Origin: Treponema sp.
GTDB lineage: Bacteria; Spirochaetota; Spirochaetia; Treponematales; Treponemataceae
DNA length: 6,414 nucleotides
Reading direction: 5' to 3'
Assembly (NCBI GenBank): GCA_016282455.1
Contig: JAEEKM010000182.1
Coordinates: forward strand, 1 to 6,414
Below, in pieces: positions 1-4,819 of this stretch. Position 1 is the first letter of the stretch, and each line of letters begins with the position of its first letter. The notes below the pieces were generated by a model. That model was given only the letters and a program-made list of their open reading frames with translations, had not been told where the DNA came from and did no database searches. A program made the position numbers and the translations under genes.

Positions 1-2
1 CC

Positions 3-722
3 CAGTTCAACATGAGTCTTTCTGACTACCTCAAGACCAACACCGGTATGACAGAGGTTGAGTACAAGGCTTACCTTAAAAACCAGCTTGTTGCACAGCA
101 GTATGTGTACATGAAAAAGCAGGGTGAACTTCAGAGTGTAGCCGCTACAGACGAAGAAATCCGCAATGCTTACGAAATGAACAAGGCAACCTTTGTCTGG
201 AATGACATGGTAAAGCTTTTCCTCGTGATTGTTCCAAAGGGAAGCAACTCCGGAGATGCACAGGCAACTGCTACAAAACTCCGCAATCAGTATACAAAAG
301 AAAAGAATGCCGTTAATGCAATCAAAAATGCCAGTGACAACGGAAGCAAGTACCGCGCAGGTGAACTTACTGTTGCAAAAACCGCACAGCAGGCCCAGCA
401 GCTCGGCTGGTCTTATGACAAAATCATTGAGCTTTTTGGAAAGAGTGCAGGTTATGTAAGCGAACTTAACGAAACAGATACTGACTTCCAGTTCTATGCC
501 GTTCTTAAAAAGTTCGATGCAAAAATGCTTTCTTTAAGCGATGTAGTTCAGCCGGACACAACAATCACTGTTTATGACTACATTAAGCAGAACCTTACTT
601 CACAGAAGCAGAGCCAGTATTTTGCAGGTGCCGCTCAGGAAATTGCAAAGGGGCTTGATACTCCGGAAAATGTGGACCGCAAGAAAACCGGTGCCGCACT
701 TGAAAGCATCTTAAACTGGTAG
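3..722 (+). CDS. SurA/parvulin-like periplasmic foldase, 5'-truncated
   Basis: This is the C-terminal part of a secreted chaperone or peptidyl-prolyl isomerase of the SurA/PpiC group. The frame is open to the left window edge (QFN precedes the Met at 12) and no ribosome binding site precedes that Met. The signal peptide and first part of the SurA N-domain therefore lie outside the window. Bases 12-200 encode the helical SurA-N-like segment (SDYLKTNTGMTEVEYKAYL, then LVAQQYVYMKK and DEEIRNAYEMNK). Bases about 200-530 resemble a parvulin domain (VKLFLVIVPKGSN, then FQFYAVLKKFDAKMLSLSDV), and a helical tail follows. I cannot confirm the isomerase active-site residues, so it may be chaperone-only. 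By position and type it matches what I recall as the T. pallidum basic membrane protein Tpn39b, which is unchecked. It ends 6 nt before nusB and is probably cotranscribed with it. Confidence 0.75.
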   Translation, partial: QFNMSLSDYLKTNTGMTEVEYKAYLKNQLVAQQYVYMKKQGELQSVAATDEEIRNAYEMNKATFVWNDMVKLFLVIVPKGSNSGDAQATATKLRNQYTKEKNAVNAIKNASDNGSKYRAGELTVAKTAQQAQQLGWSYDKIIELFGKSAGYVSELNETDTDFQFYAVLKKFDAKMLSLSDVVQPDTTITVYDYIKQNLTSQKQSQYFAGAAQEIAKGLDTPENVDRKKTGAALESILNW

Positions 723-728
723 GAAAAC

Positions 729-1220
729 ATGTCTCGAAGAAAGGGAAGGGTGCTTGCATTCCAGGCACTCTATTCATACGATATGGGAAATACTTCTCTG
801 GATGAACTGCTCAAACTTGACTGGGCTCACAATGAACCGGAGGAGAATTCTCTTCTTGCCGATGATTCCAAAAAGGATGATTCTTTTATAACAGGTCAGC
901 CAAAAGAAGAAGAGGAAGTTCCCTCCAGTGACAGTGATGATTTTGCCCGCCTTATTATTGCAGGAACTGTTACCCATCTGGAAGAAGTGGATGCCCTTAT
1001 AAAAAAGCATCTTTCTGCCAAGTGGGATTTTGCCCGCATTAACAGGGTGTCTGTTGCAATCCTCAGAATCAGTACATATTCCCTCATATATCAAAAGGAT
1101 ATTGAACCTTTAATTGTTATAGACGAGGCAGTAGCTATTGCGAAGGAGTACGGTGCCGATGATGCCTTTAAATTCGTCAACGCCGTGCTGGATAACATTC
1201 GCAAAGAGCTGGTGGCTTGA
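729..1220 (+). CDS. nusB: Transcription antitermination factor NusB
   Basis: NusB binds boxA RNA together with ribosomal protein S10 (NusE) and supports antitermination of rRNA operons in the cytoplasm. The N-terminus SRRKGRVLAFQALYSYDMG is the classic NusB opening. The C-terminal half carries the other family blocks: WDFARINRVSVAILRISTY at about residues 99-117, PLIVIDEAVAIAKEYG at about 127-142, and DAFKFVNAVLDNI at about 145-157. The protein has 163 residues, against roughly 140 in E. coli. The extra length is an acidic, Ser/Asp/Glu/Lys-rich stretch at about residues 36-71 between the first helices and the core. The ATG at 729 is preceded by AGGAAA at 721-726, which overlaps the upstream stop codon. 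The 3' end overlaps the next gene by 4 nt, indicating translational coupling. Confidence 0.95.
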   Translation: MSRRKGRVLAFQALYSYDMGNTSLDELLKLDWAHNEPEENSLLADDSKKDDSFITGQPKEEEEVPSSDSDDFARLIIAGTVTHLEEVDALIKKHLSAKWDFARINRVSVAILRISTYSLIYQKDIEPLIVIDEAVAIAKEYGADDAFKFVNAVLDNIRKELVA

Positions 1221-3115
1221 GAAAAGGATTCTTCTTAATAATGACGGCCATAGTGTCGTCATTTTTGTTTTCATGTTCTTCCCATTCTGTAGGTTCATCT
1301 TTTACAAGCCGGCTTGATGTAGTTGATGCCTTTATCGGTCAGGGGAACACACAGGATTCAGTAAAAGAACTTTCTGCCCTTGAAAAAGTGGCTTTTTCTC
1401 CCTTTGAAAGAATTGCAATCTTTAAACGCTATGAATTATTGGGGGAGCATTCCCGCGCTGAAAAATACATTAAAGCGTCTTTAAAAAAACTTCCGTCAGC
1501 AAAAGAACTTACCGCCCTTTACACTCATCTCCTTCTTTCCCAAAACCGTCTGTCTGAGGCACTTAAAGTTTCCCGTTCCCTTAAGGGGAGTGAATATGAA
1601 TCCCTTTACGCAGAGTCTGCCCTTCGTTTTGCAAGTGAGTCTCCAACAGACCTTACCATGACTCTTCTTTTTGGAACAAAAACTCCTTCAAAAAAAGAAA
1701 TGAAAAAGAGCCGTGCGCTTTCTGAAGAAGAAAGAGCCCTTATGTTCAGGGACGGACGTTTTGTGCCTGTGTATGAGATGGCCTGGAACAATCTCCGTTC
1801 TCTGGATGAAGGGGCTTCTGTATGGCTTGTGAATGCCGCAGTTTTACACATGAAAGAGGGACAGTACGGAGAGGGGGCTGCCCTTTACCCTGGAAAAAGT
1901 TTTAGCGGAAGTGAAGGACTTTTCTGGGGTAAGGTACTGTATGATTCCGGTTACTACGACATGGCACTGGAAGCCCTGCTTTCTGCAAAAAACATGGAGC
2001 TTTCTTTTTCAGAAAAAGTGGAACTGCTTGCCCTTTGTTCTGATGCATTTTTTGTTCTGGGGGAAGATGAAAGTTCCCAGACTGTGCGTACCGAACTCCT
2101 TGCCCTTGAAAAAGAAAATGACTGGGATTATTCAGGGGAACTTTCTAAAATTCTTCCTGCCATGGGGGTAAACTCCGTTCTCTATTCCCTTTCCCATGAT
2201 GAAACCCTTGAAGGTTACGCCGTTCTTACAGATTTAGTTTCCCGTTTCCCTGACTATGAACCTGCCCTTGCCTCTTATGGTGCCATGGCAGTAACGGAAG
2301 CACACCGCCCTAAGGAAGACGAGATTTCATCAGCCATAAGAAAAGCCGGCTTAAAAACCCTGAGCATGGAAAAAGAAGAAGCACTTCCCCATGTAACTTT
2401 AGATTCAGCCATAGAACAAACTGGTCTTGCCTTAAAGAAAAATCCCACTGCAGACCTGGCGGTTCTTAAAGAAAAACTTACTGTTGAGCGGGATGCTTCT
2501 GGCGATAAACTCCTGCGTTCTGCAAGAGTGTGGAAACTGCTGGAAGAAAACTCTATTGGCCCAAACAGATACCCCCCTGAGATAGTGCATTATGCGGTTG
2601 CAACTTTAATTGACTGCGATTGTGAAGGAGATGCGGAAGGTTTATTTGAAGGACATTTGCAGGGAACCTATTCTTCTGCAGAAAAGGCATTTGTCCCTTC
2701 AGAACATCCGGAATCACTTGCTCTATGGGAATGTGAAACGGCTGCCTGGTTTGCGGGGCGGCATGGAAAAACGGCGGACTGTTTAAGGCTTTATTCGTAC
2801 ATAATCGAAAATTACGGAGAGAGAACTCCCGTTCACAGCGGACTTGGGGAAAACAATGTGCTTGTTCACGCTTTTACAAATCTTGCCGTGGTTTATGCAA
2901 GTACCGCCCGTGACGAAGATGCCCTTTACATGCTGAATAAAGCGTCAGGAAGAGCCACGGATGCTTTAACAAAAGCAGAAATTCTTTATCGCATGGCCTC
3001 TCTTTCTGATGGAATGGGAGACAGCCGTTCTGCAATCCGATCCCTTCAGTATGCGCTTAATTTAAACCCGGACCACCATAAAGCCCGTCTTCTTTTAAAG
3101 AAAAAAAAACATTGA
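1217..3115 (+). CDS. TPR-containing lipoprotein of unknown function
   Basis: This 632-residue envelope lipoprotein has tetratricopeptide-like helical repeats, and its specific role is unknown. Starting at TTG 1217 gives a lipoprotein signal peptide: basic RK, hydrophobic residues about 5-18, and a loose spirochaetal lipobox LFSC with Cys20 as the lipidated residue. The ATG at 1241 would remove the basic n-region, so TTG is preferred, although AAGGA at 1224-1228 could weakly serve the ATG. Helical repeat-like stretches are visible at about residues 34-140 (YELLGEHSRAEKYIKASLKK) and 195-285 (VLYDSGYYDMALEALLSAKN). A clear TPR lies at about 587-620 (SAIRSLQYALNLNPDH). The TTG overlaps the nusB stop as TTGA, so it is probably translated by coupling. 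An A9 run at 3101-3109 encodes the Lys-rich last residues. TPR lipoproteins usually scaffold protein complexes, and here that is only inference. Confidence 0.8.
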   Translation: MRKGFFLIMTAIVSSFLFSCSSHSVGSSFTSRLDVVDAFIGQGNTQDSVKELSALEKVAFSPFERIAIFKRYELLGEHSRAEKYIKASLKKLPSAKELTALYTHLLLSQNRLSEALKVSRSLKGSEYESLYAESALRFASESPTDLTMTLLFGTKTPSKKEMKKSRALSEEERALMFRDGRFVPVYEMAWNNLRSLDEGASVWLVNAAVLHMKEGQYGEGAALYPGKSFSGSEGLFWGKVLYDSGYYDMALEALLSAKNMELSFSEKVELLALCSDAFFVLGEDESSQTVRTELLALEKENDWDYSGELSKILPAMGVNSVLYSLSHDETLEGYAVLTDLVSRFPDYEPALASYGAMAVTEAHRPKEDEISSAIRKAGLKTLSMEKEEALPHVTLDSAIEQTGLALKKNPTADLAVLKEKLTVERDASGDKLLRSARVWKLLEENSIGPNRYPPEIVHYAVATLIDCDCEGDAEGLFEGHLQGTYSSAEKAFVPSEHPESLALWECETAAWFAGRHGKTADCLRLYSYIIENYGERTPVHSGLGENNVLVHAFTNLAVVYASTARDEDALYMLNKASGRATDALTKAEILYRMASLSDGMGDSRSAIRSLQYALNLNPDHHKARLLLKKKKH

Positions 3116-3125
3116 CGAAAAGCCT

Positions 3126-3155
3126 TTGAATTCATTATTTTAAAGTTACTATAAA
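3126..3155 (+). promoter_or_regulatory. Candidate sigma-70 promoter of groES
   Basis: A -35-like TTGAAT (3126-3131) and a -10-like TATAAA (3150-3155) are separated by 18 bp, which puts transcription start near 3162 and leaves a leader of about 20 nt before groES. A second, weaker pair is TTGACG at 3112-3117 with TATTTT at 3136-3141. A perfect 12-bp palindrome, AAAATGCATTTT (3155-3166), covers the predicted start point and could be an operator. No CIRCE (HrcA) inverted repeat is present. AT-rich DNA makes chance matches likely. Confidence 0.45.
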
Positions 3156-3170
3156 AAATGCATTTTATTT

Positions 3171-3175
3171 GGAGG
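3171..3175 (+). promoter_or_regulatory. Strong Shine-Dalgarno site that fixes the groES start
   Basis: GGAGG lies 5 nt before the ATG at 3181. The open frame could be extended four codons upstream to TTG 3169, but that start would overlap this site and add MEEN in front of the conserved GroES N-terminus MKVRPLADRV. The ATG at 3181 is therefore the start. Confidence 0.85.
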
Positions 3176-3180
3176 AAAAT

Positions 3181-3456
3181 ATGAAAGTCAGACCTTTGGC
3201 AGACAGAGTTCTTGTTAAGCAGGTTGCAGCAGAGTCAACTACAGCCAGTGGAATCATCATTCCTACTCAGGCACAGGAAAAAACACAGCAGGCTACAGTA
3301 GAAGCTGTTGGTCCCGGAACAGAAAAAGACCCCATCACTGTTAAGATTGGTGAAAAAGTTCTTTACGACAAATATGCAGGAACTGGCATTAAAATTGACG
3401 GCGAAGAGTATCTTATTCTCAAGCAGTCAGACATTGTTGCCGTTCTTGAGGGCTAA
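3181..3456 (+). CDS. groES: Co-chaperonin GroES (Hsp10)
   Basis: GroES forms the heptameric lid of the GroEL folding chamber in the cytoplasm. The 91-residue protein has the family's usual length and blocks: MKVRPLADRVLVKQ at the N-terminus, a mobile loop at about residues 17-33 with the GroEL-contacting hydrophobic tripeptide in SGIIIP, the core GEKVLYDKYAGTGIKIDG, and the C-terminal EEYLILKQSDIVAVLE. No groEL follows; the gene ends in tandem terminators. As I recall, T. pallidum also keeps groES and groEL at separate loci, so this separation is probably ancestral in the genus. It sits 65 nt after the TPR lipoprotein gene and has its own candidate promoter. Some read-through from upstream is possible because no terminator is visible in that gap. 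Confidence 0.97.
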   Translation: MKVRPLADRVLVKQVAAESTTASGIIIPTQAQEKTQQATVEAVGPGTEKDPITVKIGEKVLYDKYAGTGIKIDGEEYLILKQSDIVAVLEG

Positions 3457-3472
3457 TTAGTCTTTTTATAAG

Positions 3473-3508
3473 AAATTCTGGGTCAAAATGACCCGGAATT
3501 TTACTTTA
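3473..3508 (+). terminator. Rho-independent terminator after groES (first of two)
   Basis: A 13-bp stem (3473-3485 with 3489-3501, including one T-G wobble) closes a 3-nt AAA loop and has a GGGTCA/TGACCC core. It is followed by a T-rich stretch, TTTACTTT. It starts 16 nt after the groES stop. Confidence 0.8.
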
Positions 3509-3517
3509 CAATAGGTG

Positions 3518-3544
3518 CTGCGTTAGAATGACGCAGTTTCTTTT
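3518..3544 (+). terminator. Second tandem terminator after groES
   Basis: An 8-bp stem, CTGCGTTA (3518-3525) with TGACGCAG (3529-3536), has one T-G wobble and a GAA loop. It is followed directly by TTTCTTTT. Placed 16 nt after the first hairpin, it would back up termination and insulate the sigma gene from groES transcription. Confidence 0.75.
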
Positions 3545-3554
3545 CCCCCTTTAA

Positions 3555-3650
3555 GTTATTTTTTCCAAAATACAGTCGTTTTTTACCCCTTCCATAAGTA
3601 TATTTCCAGATTTTTTTGATTTTTTTACTGATTCAGACTGATTTTAAAAT
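3555..3650 (+). promoter_or_regulatory. T-tract-rich upstream region of the sigma gene, possible curved DNA and activator site
   Basis: T-tracts lie at 3559-3564, 3579-3584, 3611-3617 and 3621-3626. Their centres are about 20, 32 and 10 bp apart, close to whole helical turns, which would favour intrinsic bending. Next to the promoter are a direct repeat ACTGATT (3627-3633 and 3637-3643, 10 bp apart), a small dyad CTGATTCAG (3628-3636) and the palindrome ATTTTAAAAT (3641-3650). Sigma-54 promoters need a looping enhancer-binding protein, so this stretch is a reasonable place for its site, but no known site is recognised. Confidence 0.35.
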
Positions 3651-3651
3651 A

Positions 3652-3668
3652 TTGGCACAGAACTTGCT
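3652..3668 (+). promoter_or_regulatory. Sigma-54 (RpoN) -24/-12 promoter of the sigma factor gene
   Basis: TTGGCACAGAACTTGCT matches the RpoN consensus YTGGCAC-N5-TTGCW. The invariant GG (3654-3655) and GC (3666-3667) are separated by exactly 10 bp, as required. Predicted transcription start is near 3679, giving a leader of about 30 nt. An AGGGG ribosome binding site (3697-3701) lies 7 nt before the ATG. Position, strand and spacing all fit a working promoter for the downstream sigma gene, which would then depend on RpoN and an AAA+ activator encoded elsewhere. Confidence 0.85.
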
Positions 3669-3708
3669 ATTTACCAACTGAAAGAAAACCAATATCAGGG
3701 GTAATAAA

Positions 3709-4551
3709 ATGGCAATGAATGACGAAGCAATTTTGAACATGTATCTTAAAGAGATTAACCGTATTCCTCTTCTTACCCGTGAGGAAGAAACCGAACTTGC
3801 CAAAAAAGCTGCCGCCGGAGACAGAGACGCAAAGGAAAAAATTGTTCGTGCAAACCTCCGTTTTGTGGTAAATGTTGCAAAAAATTATCAGAACAAGGGC
3901 ATAGACCTGGTAGACCTTATCAGCGAAGGAAACCTTGGTCTTCTTACTGCCATTGACCGCTTTGACGTGAACATGGGTTACCATTTTATTTCTTATGCAG
4001 TGTGGTGGATCCGCCAGAGCATTCTAAAAGCAGTTTGTGAAAAGAGCCGTGCAATCAGACTTCCCCTTAACAGGGCAAATGAACTTGTGCAGATTGAAAA
4101 AGCACGCAAGGCAGTGGCTGGAAACAAGAGTGAAGAAGATGAAATTTCCGAGATTGGTGCAATGCTGGGAATGGAAAAGAGCCATGTTCGTGAAATGCTT
4201 AACCTTAGCCGCGAAATGGTGAGCCTTGATTCTCCAGTGGCATCTTCTGATTCTACAAGAAGCACTCTTGGTGATTTCCTTGAAGATACTGCAAATGCCC
4301 GCCCTGAAGAAATGGCAGTTAATGCTTCCATGAAAGAAGATATTGCTCAGGTGCTTTCTACACTCAAACCAAACGAAGAAAGAGTTCTGCGCCTGCGCTA
4401 CGGTCTTGACGGTTCCAAACCCATGTCCCTTAAGGAAGTGGGCGATGTATGCCACCTTACCAAAGAGAGAATCCGCCAGATTGAAAAGCGTGCAATTGTA
4501 AGAATGCAGCATCCTGTACGCATGAACCGGCTGGAGGCTTATGTTGCGTGA
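3709..4551 (+). CDS. Sigma-70 family RNA polymerase sigma factor without region 1.1 (RpoS-like or group 2)
   Basis: This protein directs RNA polymerase to a promoter class. Its 280 residues lack region 1.1 and begin in region 1.2 (NMYLKEINRIPLLTREEETE, about 10-29). Region 2 runs from about 48 to 118: ANLRFVVNVAKNYQNKG, then DLISEGNLGLLTAIDRFD, then the -10 recognition block FISYAVWWIRQSILKAV at 93-109. Region 3 is about 119-175 and region 4 about 213-268, with the helix-turn-helix SLKEVGDVCHLTKERIRQIE. The FISYAVWWIRQSI and RLPLN motifs resemble the Bacteroidetes primary sigma more than the RpoD motif FSTYATWWIRQAI. The ATG at 3709 has AGGGG 7 nt upstream; the ATG at 3715 is less well spaced. 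A sigma-54 promoter drives it, which suits a conditional regulator rather than the housekeeping factor. It matches the position of what I recall as the T. pallidum TP1012 sigma factor (unchecked). Confidence 0.93.
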   Translation: MAMNDEAILNMYLKEINRIPLLTREEETELAKKAAAGDRDAKEKIVRANLRFVVNVAKNYQNKGIDLVDLISEGNLGLLTAIDRFDVNMGYHFISYAVWWIRQSILKAVCEKSRAIRLPLNRANELVQIEKARKAVAGNKSEEDEISEIGAMLGMEKSHVREMLNLSREMVSLDSPVASSDSTRSTLGDFLEDTANARPEEMAVNASMKEDIAQVLSTLKPNEERVLRLRYGLDGSKPMSLKEVGDVCHLTKERIRQIEKRAIVRMQHPVRMNRLEAYVA

Positions 4552-4586
4552 ATTGAGGTTTGCATAAAATGCAAACCTCAATTCAC
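4548..4586 (+). terminator. Perfect 18-bp hairpin overlapping the sigma gene stop codon
   Basis: The arms 4548-4565 and 4569-4586 are perfect inverted repeats with a 3-nt AAA loop, and the sigma TGA stop (4549-4551) lies inside the left arm. No T-run follows directly, so it may act as a 3'-end stabiliser or as part of a compound terminator rather than a simple intrinsic terminator. Confidence 0.7.
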
Positions 4587-4588
4587 AA

Positions 4589-4615
4589 CGAGTTTTTCCC
4601 TTTGGGAAAAACTCG
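4589..4615 (+). terminator. Second perfect hairpin (12 bp) after the sigma gene
   Basis: CGAGTTTTTCCC (4589-4600) pairs with GGGAAAAACTCG (4604-4615) around a TTT loop. The right arm is repeated at 4645-4656, so the left arm has two alternative partners. There is no T-run directly after this stem; the nearest is T8 at 4671-4678. Confidence 0.6.
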
Positions 4616-4678
4616 CGGGAGGATTTTAAGCTTATTACACCTTCGGGAAAAACTCGCGGGAGGATTTAAGTTTTTTTT
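4604..4678 (+). repeat. Tandem-like 23-bp direct repeat followed by a T8 run
   Basis: The 23-bp segment that starts GGGAAAAACTCGCGGGAGGA occurs exactly at 4604-4626 and 4645-4667, offset by 41 bp. The copies then differ by one base (TTTTAAG against TTTAAG). The second copy runs into T8 (4671-4678). Each copy carries GGGAGGA, a perfect Shine-Dalgarno-like core with no start codon at a suitable distance. This could be a partly duplicated terminator or a fragment of a dispersed repeat. Confidence 0.7.
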
Positions 4679-4683
4679 CATAC

Positions 4684-4708
4684 GGTCATTGAGGCTCTCG
4701 AAATGACC
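4684..4708 (+). other. Imperfect hairpin in the sigma to beta-helix gap
   Basis: GGTCATT (4684-4690) pairs with AATGACC (4702-4708), and an inner GAG/CTC pair closes a GCT loop with a 2-nt bulge. It lies just after the T8 run and only a weak T stretch follows. Its role is unclear; it could be a bidirectional 3' structure or chance. Confidence 0.4.
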
Positions 4709-4711
4709 CTT

Positions 4712-4741
4712 TAGACATCCCTTCTTGTAAAAAAATATTAT
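4712..4741 (+). promoter_or_regulatory. Candidate promoter of the beta-helix protein gene
   Basis: TAGACA (4712-4717) and TATTAT (4736-4741) are separated by 18 bp, each one base from the sigma-70 consensus. This predicts a start near 4748 and a leader of about 70 nt. The leader contains a small CCAC-AAAA-GTGG hairpin (4788-4799), and GAGGTG at 4811-4816 is the likely ribosome binding site. The promoter preference of the sigma factor encoded just upstream is unknown, so this could be a site for either sigma. Confidence 0.35.
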
Positions 4742-4819
4742 TTCTAAAGATTCATTTAATCATTAAACCTCATAATCAAAGTGTAAGCCACAAAAGTGGA
4801 AATGTAATGTGAGGTGTAT

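Noticed and set aside
1911..2171. An 86-codon + strand open frame inside the TPR lipoprotein gene.
   Set aside because: It is in another frame of a long continuous gene, has no ribosome binding site of note, and has an unlikely Trp/Phe-rich composition.
3169..3180. An upstream TTG start for groES.
   Set aside because: It overlaps the Shine-Dalgarno site and adds residues before the conserved GroES N-terminus.
3116..3180. A CIRCE/HrcA operator before groES.
   Set aside because: No TTAGCACTC-N9-GAGTGCTAA-like inverted repeat is present.
3624..3650. A sigma-70 promoter for the sigma gene, with -10-like TAAAAT at 3645-3650.
   Set aside because: No convincing -35 lies at 16-18 bp; the match is expected in such AT-rich DNA, and the adjacent sigma-54 element is far stronger.
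4024..4581. A 185-codon open frame on the minus strand across the sigma gene.
   Set aside because: It is fully antisense to a strongly conserved sigma factor, its translation matches no family I know, and it is explained by the codon bias of the + strand gene.
4604..4667. A CRISPR-like or IS-derived repeat array.
   Set aside because: There are only two copies, one of which is part of a hairpin, with an 18-bp gap and no cas gene or transposase nearby.
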